Origin: an uncultured Faecalibacterium sp.
GTDB lineage: Bacteria; Bacillota; Clostridia; Oscillospirales; Ruminococcaceae
Length of the DNA stretch: 64,000 bases
Assembly: GCA_934512105.1 (NCBI GenBank)
Contig: CAKSWQ010000008.1
Location: 4,134-68,133, forward strand
Direction: 5' to 3'
Position numbers and translations under genes: made by a program. The notes below the pieces were generated by a model. The model made no database searches. It was not told the DNA's origin and saw nothing but the letters and a program-made list of their open reading frames with translations. Shown here one piece after another: positions 43,723 through 51,828 of this stretch (positions within the stretch are counted from its first letter, which is position 1; each line of letters opens with the position of its first letter).

Positions 43723-45396
43723 TCAGCTTACCCTTCCGCTCTCTACCGAGAAGCTCACATCCGCCGCAGCCATGGTGGACTTGCGGTGGGATACCAGCAG
43801 CACCGTGCGGTCTTTGCACTCGGCGCGGACGGCGCGCAGGATGATGCCCTCGTTCAGGCTGTCAAGGTTGGAGGTGGGCTCGTCCAGCAGCAGGAAGGGT
43901 GCATCGTGCAAAAATGCCCGCGCAACGCCGATGCGCTGCCGCTCGCCGCCGGAAAGGGTGCCGCCCAGCTCGCCCACGGGGGTGTCGTAGCCCTTGGGCA
44001 GGCTGCGGATAAAGTCATCCAGCGCGGCCTTTTTGCAGGCGGTCTCCACCTCTGCCTGCGTAGCATCCCGCTTTGCAATGCGGATGTTGTTGCCGATGGT
44101 GTCCGCAAACAACTCGGTCTCCTGTGTCACAAGGCTTTCCTGCGCACGCAGGGCGGCGGTGTTCACCCGCCGGATGTCCTCTGCACCAAAGCGGATGCTG
44201 CCGGTCTGCACGTCCCAGAAGCGCATCAGCAGCCGCAGCAGGGTGCTTTTGCCGCTGCCGGAGCGCCCGGTGATGCCCACGATCTTTTTTTCCGGGATGG
44301 TCAGGCTGATCTCCCGCAGCACCTGCTCCCCCGCGTAGCCAAAGCTGACGCCGCGCACCTCAGCCCCCGCAAAGGGGGTGTTTTCGCCGTCGGTCACCTC
44401 GGGGGTCACCGGTGCTTCGTCCAGCAGCGCCAGAACGCGGTCTGCGCTGGCAAATACCTGCGTCAGCCCTGCGCCAAGGTTCGCCAGCGCCACCACCGGC
44501 CCGAAGGAACTCAGGGCGGTCAGGGTGCACACCAGCACCCCCTGCGCCGCCAGTTCGCCGCGCTGGTACAGCCACAGACTCACGCCCAGCACTGCCAGCG
44601 TGGTGAATAAGATCAGCGTGTTGGTCACGGCCACGATGAGCCCCTCGCGGTACTTCAGCGCCGTCTGCTTTGCGCCCAGCGCCTCGCTGTGGGCGGTGAT
44701 GCCTGCCGCCCGTGCGGCGGTGTCCTGATACTGCAAGGTGTCTCGCAGGCCGCGCAGGCTTTCCAGCACATAGCTGTTGGTATCCGCCAGCGCCTGCCGG
44801 TATTCCCGGGCAACAGCCTGTCCGCGCTTTGCGCTCCACACCGGCAGCGCCACGCCCACCAGCAGATAGCCCGCCAGCAGCGCCAGCGCGGGCAGGATGT
44901 GCCAGTGCGCCGTAAAGGCGGTCATGCCCGCCACCCAGAGCACAGCGATGCACACCGGCGAGATGGTGTGGGCATAGAATACCTCCAGCGCCTCGATGTC
45001 GGCGGTGATGAGGGAGATCAGGTCGCCCCGGTCGCGGCCTTCCAGTTTTGCGGGGGTCAGGCGGCGCAGCGCGCCGAATACCTTATCCCGGATGAGCGCC
45101 AGCAGCCGGAAAGCGATATAGTGGTTGGAGGCCTGCTCCGCATAGCGCAGCACACCGCGCAGCAGGGCGAACACCAAGATGCACCCGAAGGCCGTGCCCA
45201 CCGTGGGCAGCGGGCTTTGCAGCCCGGCGGCGGTCAGGATGGCAAAGCCGCCGAAAATGGTGATGAAGGTGGCGCAGAAATGCCCCGCCACGCCCATAAC
45301 GATGGCTGCCAGCATGATGGGCAGCATGGGCTTTACCAGCACGATCAGCCGCGCCACAATGGCGGCGGGGGTGCGATGGGTCGTTGTGTTATGCAT
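43723..45396 (-). CDS. cydC: ABC exporter, CydC-like half
   Basis: The 557-residue fused permease-ATPase has six membrane segments (about residues 18-300) and an ATPase with GRSGSGKSTLLRLL, LSGGERQRIGVARAF and LLLDEPTSNLD. The permease part shows LALIRDKVFGALRRLTPAKL and RGDLISLITADIEALEVFY, patterns of CydC in the CydDC exporter of cysteine and glutathione that supports cytochrome assembly. It overlaps the CydD-like gene (ATGA). No cytochrome bd gene is present in the window, so the true substrate is open. Confidence 0.75.
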   Translation of the reverse strand: MHNTTTHRTPAAIVARLIVLVKPMLPIMLAAIVMGVAGHFCATFITIFGGFAILTAAGLQSPLPTVGTAFGCILVFALLRGVLRYAEQASNHYIAFRLLALIRDKVFGALRRLTPAKLEGRDRGDLISLITADIEALEVFYAHTISPVCIAVLWVAGMTAFTAHWHILPALALLAGYLLVGVALPVWSAKRGQAVAREYRQALADTNSYVLESLRGLRDTLQYQDTAARAAGITAHSEALGAKQTALKYREGLIVAVTNTLILFTTLAVLGVSLWLYQRGELAAQGVLVCTLTALSSFGPVVALANLGAGLTQVFASADRVLALLDEAPVTPEVTDGENTPFAGAEVRGVSFGYAGEQVLREISLTIPEKKIVGITGRSGSGKSTLLRLLMRFWDVQTGSIRFGAEDIRRVNTAALRAQESLVTQETELFADTIGNNIRIAKRDATQAEVETACKKAALDDFIRSLPKGYDTPVGELGGTLSGGERQRIGVARAFLHDAPFLLLDEPTSNLDSLNEGIILRAVRAECKDRTVLLVSHRKSTMAAADVSFSVESGRVS

Positions 45397-47126
45397 CAGG
45401 CATCCTCCTTTGCAAGGGTCTCCAGCTGCTTCTGGGCGGTGTACAGGCGGCAGTAAGCACCACGCTGCGCCAGCAGCTGCGCGTGGGTACCCTGCTCGGC
45501 AATGCAGCCGTTTTCCAGCACATAGATGCAGTCGCTGTCCACCACATTCGCCAGCCGGTGGGAGATCAAGATCACCGTCTTTTTCCCTGCCAGACCCCGG
45601 ATGGCTGCCATGATGTCATTTTCGCTCTCGGCATCCACGTTGGAGGTAGCTTCATCGAAGAGGTAGATGGGGGTATCGTGCAGCAAAGCGCGCGCCATGG
45701 CAAGGCGCTGCCGCTGCCCGCCGGAAAGGTTGCTGCCGCCCTCGTGCACGGCGGTCTGCAAGCCGTTCTGACTGCGGCAGAAGTCCGCAAGGTTCACCTC
45801 TTCCAGCGCTGCCCAGAGCTCGGTCTCTGTGGCCTGCGGCTTTGCCATGCGCAGGTTGTTTTCCACCGTGCCTTTAAAAATGGTGGAATCATGCGGCACA
45901 ACGGTCAGCGTGCGCTGCCGTGCAGCCCGCTGCAGCTGCTGTACCGGCACGCCGCCCATGGTCACCCGGCCGGTATACCCGGTGCAGCGCCCCGCCAGCA
46001 GGGCGGCAATGGTGCTTTTGCCGCTGCCGGAAGCGCCCACCAGCGAGACAAAGCTGCCCTGCGGCACGGTAAAGGAAACATCCTTCAGCACGGTGCGGTC
46101 GGCCTCATAGCCAAAGGTCACCTTTTCCAGCGCCAGCGTGGTGTCCGCCGGGGCGTCCTCGGCACCGTCCTGCGGCTCTTCGGCGGCCAGCAGACGGAAA
46201 ATTTTCTCTGCCGAAGCCGCGCCGTTCATGGCAATGTGGAAGTAGCTGCCCAGCAGCCGCAGCGGCAGGAAAAAGTCTGCTGCCAGCAGCAAAATCGTCA
46301 GGGTGGCGGTCAGCTCCAGCTGCCCCGCCGCAAAGGCCGCCACAGCGCTGATGATGCCCAGCCCCGCGCCGCCGTAGGCCATCAGATCCATCAGGGTGAC
46401 AGAGTTCAGCTGCATGGTCAGCACCCGCATGGTGATCTTGCGGAAGCGCTCGGCTTCGGCGTTCATCTGCTCATGCTTCCAGCCGTCGGCCTGATAGATC
46501 TTCAGGGTGGTCAGCCCCTGAATGTTCTCCAGAAAGCTGTCGCCCAGCGTGGTGTACTCGCTCCAGTAGCTGGCCAGCAGCTTTTTGGCAAACTTCTGCA
46601 CCGCCACGATGGACATGGGGATCAGCGGCACGCAGCACAGCAGAATGATCGCCGACCGCGCGTGCACCCCCACCAGCAGCGCAAACAGGGTGACGGGTGC
46701 CAGCAGGCTGTAAAACAGCTGCGGCAGATATTTTGCAAAGTAGGTGTCGATCTGCTCCACACCCTCGCTTGCCAACATGACTACCTCGCTGGTAGCTACC
46801 GTGCCGGTATAGCCGGGGCCAAGGCGGGTAAGCTTTTCATAAATTTTGCTGCGCAGGGTGCGCTTGACATCCCGCGAAGCCTGATCGCTCATGCCGGAAG
46901 CCAGCATGGTAAAGGCAAAGCGCAGCGGCACCGTTCCAAGGCAGAGCAGGATATTCTGCCGCAGCACGGCAGCGGTCAGGCTGCCCGCAAAGGCTGCGCC
47001 CACCAGCCGGGCGACTGCCCGGACAAAGATGATATTACACACCAGCCCCAGCCACTGGAACGCCACGTTTGCCCACACATAGCGCAGCGCCGCCCGGTCG
47101 AAGGACAGCAGTTTTTTGTTTATCAT
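45396..47126 (-). CDS. cydD: ABC exporter, CydD-like half
   Basis: The 576-residue permease-ATPase has six membrane segments, then GASGSGKSTIAALLAG, LSGGQRQRLAMARAL and IYLFDEATSNVDAE. The permease contains LTRLGPGYTGTVATSEVVML and YFAKYLPQLFYS, typical of CydD. It is the first gene of the two-gene exporter operon; AAGGAGAAAC precedes the ATG. A heme- or siderophore-related role is an alternative in view of the iron genes upstream, but family resemblance favours CydDC. Confidence 0.75.
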   Translation of the reverse strand: MINKKLLSFDRAALRYVWANVAFQWLGLVCNIIFVRAVARLVGAAFAGSLTAAVLRQNILLCLGTVPLRFAFTMLASGMSDQASRDVKRTLRSKIYEKLTRLGPGYTGTVATSEVVMLASEGVEQIDTYFAKYLPQLFYSLLAPVTLFALLVGVHARSAIILLCCVPLIPMSIVAVQKFAKKLLASYWSEYTTLGDSFLENIQGLTTLKIYQADGWKHEQMNAEAERFRKITMRVLTMQLNSVTLMDLMAYGGAGLGIISAVAAFAAGQLELTATLTILLLAADFFLPLRLLGSYFHIAMNGAASAEKIFRLLAAEEPQDGAEDAPADTTLALEKVTFGYEADRTVLKDVSFTVPQGSFVSLVGASGSGKSTIAALLAGRCTGYTGRVTMGGVPVQQLQRAARQRTLTVVPHDSTIFKGTVENNLRMAKPQATETELWAALEEVNLADFCRSQNGLQTAVHEGGSNLSGGQRQRLAMARALLHDTPIYLFDEATSNVDAESENDIMAAIRGLAGKKTVILISHRLANVVDSDCIYVLENGCIAEQGTHAQLLAQRGAYCRLYTAQKQLETLAKEDA

Positions 47127-47183
47127 GGGTGTTTCTCCTTTTTGGTATCCTTTATGGTTACCCCCTCAGGCGCTGCGGGGGTA

Positions 47184-47341
47184 AACTCCCCCAGTCATCG
47201 CTACGCGATGCCAGCCCCCTCGGAGATGGGGCCCTTGGCATGGCGGTAAAGTTCCCGGCTAAAATGCAAAGTGCCCGGGCGCGCCAGAGGCTCCCTCCCA
47301 GAGGGAGCTGGCAAAGCCGTCAGGCTTTGACTGAGGGAGTT
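47184..47341. repeat. Palindromic intergenic repeat, family A copy 3
   Basis: AACTCCCCCAGTCATCGC at one end and GACTGAGGGAGTT at the other are inverted. It closely matches 42453-42606 and fills part of the gap before the CydD-like gene. Confidence 0.75.
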
Positions 47342-47358
47342 CAGCCCGCGCCGAGGCA

Positions 47359-47500
47359 CCCCCTCAGTCTGCTCACTACGTTCGCAGCCAGCTCCCCCAA
47401 GGGGACGCCTTTTGGCGCTGCCGCAAAGCTTCTCGCCACCACTAAAGCCGTCCCCTTGGGGAAGGTGGCTTGACGCGAAGCGGCAAGACGGAAGGGGGTA
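47359..47500. repeat. Palindromic intergenic repeat, family A copy 4
   Basis: CCCCCTCAGTCTGCTC to GACGGAAGGGGGT, with inner CTCCCCCAAGGGGACGCC and GTCCCCTTGGGGAAGG. It is of the copy 1 subtype, in tandem with copy 3, and ends two bases from the stop of the DtxR-family gene. Confidence 0.75.
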
Positions 47501-47502
47501 AG

Positions 47503-47892
47503 CTATTGCGCCAGCACCTCTTCCCCTTCCACCATCCGCTCATAGTCGGCGGTGAACAGGCGCTGGGGCAGGGCGCTCGTCATGGCAAGGGCAGCGTTCC
47601 ACTGCTCCTCGCTGGTCAGTTCCCCGCTCACCGGCGGGAAGTGCGCCAGAATGGCGTCCAGCTCCTGCTGCACCCGCTTTGCCACCCAGATGCCGCGGTC
47701 GGTCAGGTAGATTTTACCGTAGTATTCCTTTACGATCATGCCCTGCTCCATGAGCAGGTTCAGAATGCGCACCACCGAGGGCTTTGTCACCCCCAGCTTT
47801 TCCGCAATGCTGCGGGAGCTGATGTCCAGATGGGTGCGGCTTACCTCGTAGATGGCCAGCAGATAGCGCAGATGCGCTGCGGTCAGCTGCAT
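47503..47892 (-). CDS. DtxR/MntR-family metal-dependent regulator
   Basis: The 129-residue protein has an N-terminal winged helix (LRYLLAIYEVSRTHLDISSR, KLGVTKPSVVRILNLLMEQG, YGKIYLTDRG), as in DtxR/MntR/IdeR. The metal-binding and dimerisation helix follows in a shorter form; the SH3-like third domain is absent. Beside feo genes and with GTTA-N8-TAAC in its own upstream region, it is the best candidate for the local iron repressor. The ATG at 47892 is preferred because AAGGAGAG precedes it. Manganese as co-repressor is also possible. Confidence 0.88.
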   Translation of the reverse strand: MQLTAAHLRYLLAIYEVSRTHLDISSRSIAEKLGVTKPSVVRILNLLMEQGMIVKEYYGKIYLTDRGIWVAKRVQQELDAILAHFPPVSGELTSEEQWNAALAMTSALPQRLFTADYERMVEGEEVLAQ

Positions 47893-47932
47893 ACCGGTCA
47901 CTCTCCTTTTTACGCGCCGGGGCTTGCCCGGT

Positions 47933-47948
47933 GTTATCACAAGCTAAC
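47933..47948. promoter_or_regulatory. Putative DtxR-type operator, site 3 (autoregulation)
   Basis: GTTATCACAAGCTAAC has the exact GTTA-N8-TAAC pattern and lies 40 bases upstream of the DtxR-family start codon, between it and the feo operon terminator. Confidence 0.6.
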
Positions 47949-47960
47949 TTTATTTTACCT

Positions 47961-47997
47961 AAAAAAGAGCGCGAGCCGAGAGTTTCAGCCCGCGCTC
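47961..47997 (-). terminator. Terminator of the feo operon
   Basis: On the minus strand GAGCGCGGGCTGA and its partner TCGGCTCGCGCTC form a stem followed by TTTTTTAGG, before the DtxR-family gene. Confidence 0.85.
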
Positions 47998-48011
47998 CTT
48001 GCGGTTACTTT

Positions 48012-48200
48012 TTATTGCTTTACGGTGCTGTGTGCACAGCCGCCGCAGCAGCTGCAATTGCCGGAGCAGCCGCAGTCGCAGCAGCTGCCGCCCCGCTTGA
48101 GGGTTTTCCAGATCGAGCGTCCGTCCAGCACCAGCAGGAGCAGGACGATGCCCACTACCACGATATTTACCAAATTTGCCATCAACCATGCGGTCATCAT
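48012..48200 (-). CDS. FeoB-associated Cys-rich membrane protein
   Basis: The 62-residue protein has one membrane segment (about residues 8-28) and a Cys-rich tail with eight Cys residues (GGSCCDCGCSGNCSCCGGC). This is the FeoB-associated Cys-rich family, proposed to help ferrous iron pass through FeoB; its mechanism is not shown. AAAAAGGAG precedes the ATG. Last gene of the feo operon. Confidence 0.88.
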   Translation of the reverse strand: MMTAWLMANLVNIVVVGIVLLLLVLDGRSIWKTLKRGGSCCDCGCSGNCSCCGGCAHSTVKQ

Positions 48201-48222
48201 GCGCCACTCCTTTTTGTTTGAT

Positions 48223-48330
48223 TCAGTGTCGGAAGAACCCCATCACCACGCGCACGGCAACTACGGCAAGCACTGCCAGCACCACCAGCACGATGATATC
48301 GGTCGTTCCGAGGGTAAGATTTGTGGTCAT
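48223..48330 (-). CDS. Small single-membrane-segment peptide in the feo operon
   Basis: A 35-codon frame (MTTNLTLGTTDIIVLVVLA then VLAVVAVRVVMGFFRH) lies between feoB and the Cys-rich gene. It starts six bases after the feoB stop and ends before the AAAAAGGAG site of the next gene. It predicts one strongly hydrophobic helix and a basic C-terminus. Its own ribosome-binding site is weak, so translation would depend on coupling to feoB. I recognise no family; the position suggests an FeoB accessory peptide. Confidence 0.6.
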   Translation of the reverse strand: MTTNLTLGTTDIIVLVVLAVLAVVAVRVVMGFFRH

Positions 48331-48336
48331 AAGGTG

Positions 48337-50511
48337 TTACGCTTTCTGTCCAACGCTGCGGCCGGCTTCGCGCTCAGCCTGTGCGTGCTTTGCGTTCTGG
48401 TCCGGGCGGAACAGAGCGTACAGGTAGCCCACCAGTACGATGACGGCAACCACGGTGAAAGCGTTGAAGGCAACCTCGCCAGTGATCAGACCGCCCAGCT
48501 GGTAGACCATCAGAGCCACCAGCCATGCCTGAATGTTCTGGTACAGCAGAGCGTAGACCAGCTTCTTGCCGCCGCCGATCTCACGCGCCATCGTGGAGAT
48601 GGCTGCAAGGCAGGGGGAATCGAAGCAGTTGAATACCATGAAGGACACGGCTGCAATGCTGGTGGGGAAGAACTGTGCAAAGGCAGCGTGCATATCGGTG
48701 AGGTACTCCTCCACCTCGCCCAGACCGGCCAGAACACCCATGGTGCTCACGATGCCTTCCTTTGCCACAAAGCCGGACAGAGAGGAGGCAACGGCCTGCC
48801 AAGTACCAAAGCCCAGAGGCGCAAAGATGGGAGCCAGAACGCCGCCGATGACGGCAAGGAAGCTGTCCTCAGTTTCCACAAGGCCGAACACGCCATCTGC
48901 AATGCCGAAGCTTGCAAGGAACCACATAACGGCGCAGCACAGGAACAGGATGGTACCGGCCTTCTTCAGGAAGGCCCACACGCGCTCCCACACATGGAGC
49001 AGAACGCCCTTGGCAGAGGGGATGTGGTAAGCGGGCAGCTCCATAACGAAGGGAGCGGGGTCACCCGCAAAGGCCTTGCTCTTTTTCATGATGATGCAGG
49101 AGATGACCACCAGTGCAATGCCTGCAAAGTACATCACAGGTGCCATCCACCATGCACCACCCAGCAGGAAGCCTGCGATCAGGGCGATGACCGGCAGCTT
49201 TGCGCCGCAGGGGATCAGGGTGGTGGTGATCATGGTCATGCGGCGGTCCTTCTCGTTCTCAATAGTACGGGTGGCCATGATGCCGGGCACGCCGCAGCCG
49301 GAGGAGATGAGGAAGGGGATGAAGCTCTTACCGGACAGACCAAAGCGGCGGAACAGACGGTCCATGATAAAGGCAACACGGGCCATGTAGCCGCAGTCCT
49401 CCAGAATGGACAGGAAGAAGAACACGATAGCCATCTGCGGGGCAAAGCCGATGGGCGCTGCCAGACCGCCGATGATGCCGTCCACTACCAGCGAGACTAC
49501 CCAGTCTGCTGCACCGGCATTTTCCAGCAGGGTCTGCACGCCGGGCTGGATCCATGCACCGAACAGGGTGTCGTTGGTCCAGTCGGTCACGATGCCGCCC
49601 AGACTGGAAACGGCGATGTAATACACCACGCACATGATGACTGCAAAGATGGGCAGTGCCAGCACGCGGTTGGTGACGATCTGGTCGATCTTATCGGAGA
49701 CGGTCAGGTTGTCCTTGCGGGCCTTCTTCTTCACCGCCTTGTGCACCACGGTGTTGATGTAGGCGTAGCGCTGGTTGGTGATGATGCTCTCGGCGTCGTC
49801 GTCCATCTCGGTTTCGCAGTCCCGGATGTGCTCGTCGATGTGCTCCACCAGTGCCTTGTCCAGCTTCAGTTCCTCCAGCACCTTCTCGTCCCGCTCGAAC
49901 AGCTTAACGGCGTACCAGCGCAGGAAGCGCGGCTCCACCTTGCCCTGAATGCTCTCCTCGATGTGGGCAATGGCATGCTCCACACTGCCGGTGAACACAT
50001 GGGGCAGCTCGCCGGTCTTGGCGGCCTTGGCGGCGGCCACGGCAGCCTTTGCGGCGGCCTCGGTGCCCTCGCCCTTCAGGGCGCTGATCTCCACTGCCTG
50101 ACAGCCCAGCTCTGCACTCAGCTTCTTCAGGTCGATGGTGTCACCATTCTTGCGCACCAAGTCGATCATGTTCACAGCCATGACCACCGGGATGCCCAGC
50201 TCGATGAGCTGGGTGGTCAGGTAGAGGTTGCGCTCGATGTTGGTGCCGTCGATGATGTTCAGGATGGCGTCGGGCTTCTCCTTCACAAGGTAGTTACGGG
50301 AGACGACTTCCTCCAGCGTGTAGGGGGACAGCGAGTAGATGCCGGGCAGATCCTGAATGATCACGTCCTTATCGCCCTTGAGTTTGCCTTCCTTTTTTTC
50401 CACAGTAACGCCGGGCCAGTTGCCCACATACTGGTTGGAGCCGGTCAGGTTGTTGAACAGGGTCGTTTTGCCGCAGTTCGGGTTGCCGGCCAGTGCAATT
50501 TTAATGCTCAT
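48337..50511 (-). CDS. feoB: Ferrous iron transporter FeoB
   Basis: The 724-residue protein has the N-terminal G domain (GNPNCGKTTLFNNLTG, WPGVTVE, DLPGIYSL, NMID), a helical GDI-like part, and a membrane domain with about nine segments. The latter includes the FeoB signature regions SGCGVPGIMATRT and LIPCGAKLPV. It imports Fe2+. It is preceded by two feoA genes and followed by two small membrane proteins, a complete Feo operon. The start ATG is 30 bases downstream of the second feoA. Confidence 0.96.
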   Translation of the reverse strand: MSIKIALAGNPNCGKTTLFNNLTGSNQYVGNWPGVTVEKKEGKLKGDKDVIIQDLPGIYSLSPYTLEEVVSRNYLVKEKPDAILNIIDGTNIERNLYLTTQLIELGIPVVMAVNMIDLVRKNGDTIDLKKLSAELGCQAVEISALKGEGTEAAAKAAVAAAKAAKTGELPHVFTGSVEHAIAHIEESIQGKVEPRFLRWYAVKLFERDEKVLEELKLDKALVEHIDEHIRDCETEMDDDAESIITNQRYAYINTVVHKAVKKKARKDNLTVSDKIDQIVTNRVLALPIFAVIMCVVYYIAVSSLGGIVTDWTNDTLFGAWIQPGVQTLLENAGAADWVVSLVVDGIIGGLAAPIGFAPQMAIVFFFLSILEDCGYMARVAFIMDRLFRRFGLSGKSFIPFLISSGCGVPGIMATRTIENEKDRRMTMITTTLIPCGAKLPVIALIAGFLLGGAWWMAPVMYFAGIALVVISCIIMKKSKAFAGDPAPFVMELPAYHIPSAKGVLLHVWERVWAFLKKAGTILFLCCAVMWFLASFGIADGVFGLVETEDSFLAVIGGVLAPIFAPLGFGTWQAVASSLSGFVAKEGIVSTMGVLAGLGEVEEYLTDMHAAFAQFFPTSIAAVSFMVFNCFDSPCLAAISTMAREIGGGKKLVYALLYQNIQAWLVALMVYQLGGLITGEVAFNAFTVVAVIVLVGYLYALFRPDQNAKHAQAEREAGRSVGQKA

Positions 50512-50540
50512 TGCGGATACCTTTCCTCCCTTTGGTCTTA

Positions 50541-50762
50541 TTAGACCACTTCGATCATCTCAGCGTCGGCCTTGCGCACGCTCAGTTCGTAGTTGCGCAC
50601 GGTCAGCTCCATGGGGTCGCCCAGCGGCGCCACCTTGCGCACATAGATCTGCACGCCCTTGGTGATGCCCATATCCATGATGCGGCGCTTCACCGGGCCT
50701 TCGCCGTGCAGCCGTGCCACGGTGGCGGTTTCGCCCACCTTTACGTCTTTCAGTGTTTTCAT
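50541..50762 (-). CDS. feoA: FeoA family protein (second copy)
   Basis: The 73-residue SH3-like protein has VARLHGEGPVKRRIMDMGIT and the final AEMIEV typical of FeoA, a cytoplasmic partner that modulates FeoB. It lies between the other feoA and feoB; AAGGGAGG-like bases precede the ATG. Confidence 0.9.
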   Translation of the reverse strand: MKTLKDVKVGETATVARLHGEGPVKRRIMDMGITKGVQIYVRKVAPLGDPMELTVRNYELSVRKADAEMIEVV

Positions 50763-50813
50763 CGTACTCGTTCCTCCCTTGCGTTATTTCATGCAGCACC
50801 GGGAAGGCGCTGC

Positions 50814-51029
50814 TCAGGCCACCATGATGCGGCTTGCCATAGTCTTATCCAGTGCCAGACGGCTCTGTTTGACCTGCACGATCAGGTTGCCCGCGATCTC
50901 GTTGACCACGGTCACCTCGCTGCCCACCACGAACCCTAACTCGGCCAGATGCAGCCGCACCTCGTCCTTGCCGCTGATCTTGCGGATGGTGACGGTCTCG
51001 CCTGCTTTTGTCATCGTCAAAGGCATCAT
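50814..51029 (-). CDS. feoA: FeoA family protein (first copy)
   Basis: The 71-residue SH3-like protein has TIRKISGKDEVRLHLAELGF and ends in ALDKTMASRIMV, a FeoA pattern distinct from the second copy. First gene of the feo operon, directly behind the regulated promoter. Two different FeoA chains could form a heteromer on FeoB. Confidence 0.9.
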   Translation of the reverse strand: MMPLTMTKAGETVTIRKISGKDEVRLHLAELGFVVGSEVTVVNEIAGNLIVQVKQSRLALDKTMASRIMVA

Positions 51030-51072
51030 CGCTGTGCTCCCCTTCCATAGAAAAATATGTGATGCTGCGGTG

Positions 51073-51088
51073 GTTAGTCAGCCGTAAC
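51073..51088. promoter_or_regulatory. Putative DtxR-type operator, site 4 (feo)
   Basis: GTTAGTCAGCCGTAAC lies just downstream of the predicted transcription start of feo. A second near-match, GTTTACCTCTGCTAAC (51103-51118), overlaps the -10 box, and further one-mismatch sites occur at 51151-51166 and 51242-51257. Confidence 0.7.
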
Positions 51089-51101
51089 TATCAGCGTAGA
51101 C

Positions 51102-51130
51102 AGTTTACCTCTGCTAACCAATCTTGTCAA
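51102..51130 (-). promoter_or_regulatory. Promoter of the feo operon
   Basis: On the minus strand TTGACA (51130-51125) and TAAACT (51107-51102) are exactly 17 bases apart, 70 bases before the first feoA. Operator-like palindromes overlap its -10 region and the transcription start. Confidence 0.8.
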
Positions 51131-51295
51131 TAGATTTTTCATATCTTACAGTTAGTTTATATGAACAAACAAAATTTATGCCAGCTGCGCTCCGCATTTT
51201 TATCAAAATCATCAATGACTAACTCTATTTTTTGAGTTAAAGTTAGTGAATGTTTACATTTTTAGGGGGTGTTTTACGGTTATATAGGACATTTC

Positions 51296-51420
51296 GCCCT
51301 CTCAGGCGCTCCCGCGCCAGCTCTCCCAAAGGGAGAGCCAAGCCGTCAGGCTCGTTGCTGAAGTGTTAGGAGTAACGAGAAAGCTTTCCGGCAGTGCTCT
51401 TGGCTCTCCCGGGGGGAGCT
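51296..51420. repeat. Palindromic intergenic repeat, family A copy 5
   Basis: CTCTCAGGCGCTCCCGCGC at one end and GGCTCTCCCGGGGGGAG at the other, with inner GCTCTCCCAAAGGGAGAGC. More diverged than the others; tandem with copy 6. Confidence 0.6.
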
Positions 51421-51557
51421 AACCCCTTCCGTCATCGCCTACGGCGATGCCACCTTCCCCAAGGGGACGGCTTCAGCGGTGGCGGGAAAGTTTGCGGCAG
51501 CATCCAAAGGCTCCCCCTTGGGGGAGCTGGCTTTGCGCAGCAAAGACTGAAGGGGTG
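51421..51557. repeat. Palindromic intergenic repeat, family A copy 6
   Basis: AACCCCTTCCGTCATCGCC to GACTGAAGGGGTGAT. It is very like copy 1 (2439-2571), including the blocks CTTCCCCAAGGGGACG and GGCTCCCCCTTGGGGGAGC. Confidence 0.75.
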
Positions 51558-51579
51558 ATCCCCGGAAGAAAACTCCCGT

Positions 51580-51621
51580 GAAAAGGGGATTCAGAAAAGC
51601 CCGCAGGCTTTTCTGAATCCC
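51580..51621 (-). terminator. Terminator downstream of the DUF3793 gene
   Basis: GGGATTCAGAAAAGCC with loop CGCA and a perfect complement; on the minus strand CTTTTC follows. Nearly the same stem as the terminator at 40477. Confidence 0.75.
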
Positions 51622-51687
51622 GAATAAAAAATCCAATTCCGCTGAATATGGCCAGAGCGCACGCGGAGGCCATTTTAAATCGTCCCC
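51622..51687 (-). repeat. Short dispersed repeat, family B copy 3 (inverted)
   Basis: Read on the minus strand it runs GACGATTTAAAATGGCCTCC, then CGTGCGCTCTGGCCAT and TTCAGCGGAATTGG, matching the copies at 23194 and 40413 and again leading into a terminator hairpin. Next to it (51693-51739) is a separate 18-bp perfect inverted repeat, ACACGACCGCCCGGCGCA, without a T tail. Confidence 0.7.
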
Positions 51688-51828
51688 CTATAACACGACC
51701 GCCCGGCGCAGGGGTCAAAGCTGCGCCGGGCGGTCGTGTGTAAAAAGGAGGATCACTCTCTCCTGTGTCGGATGCATAGGAGAGTTGCCAGGATAAAAGA
51801 GAGTATTTGAAAAGAGAATAGCAATTTT

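Noticed and set aside
47184..47500. Tandem repeats considered as a CRISPR array
   Set aside because: Units are 140-160 bp palindromic elements without regular spacers, and no cas genes are present.
47470..50544. A 1024-residue open frame on the plus strand opposite feoB and feoA
   Set aside because: It is antisense to clear feo genes, rich in His, Gln and Cys as expected for a GC-rich shadow frame, and crosses promoters and terminators.
51693..51739. The 18-bp inverted repeat considered as a terminator
   Set aside because: No T tract follows on either strand; kept only as a note beside the family B repeat.
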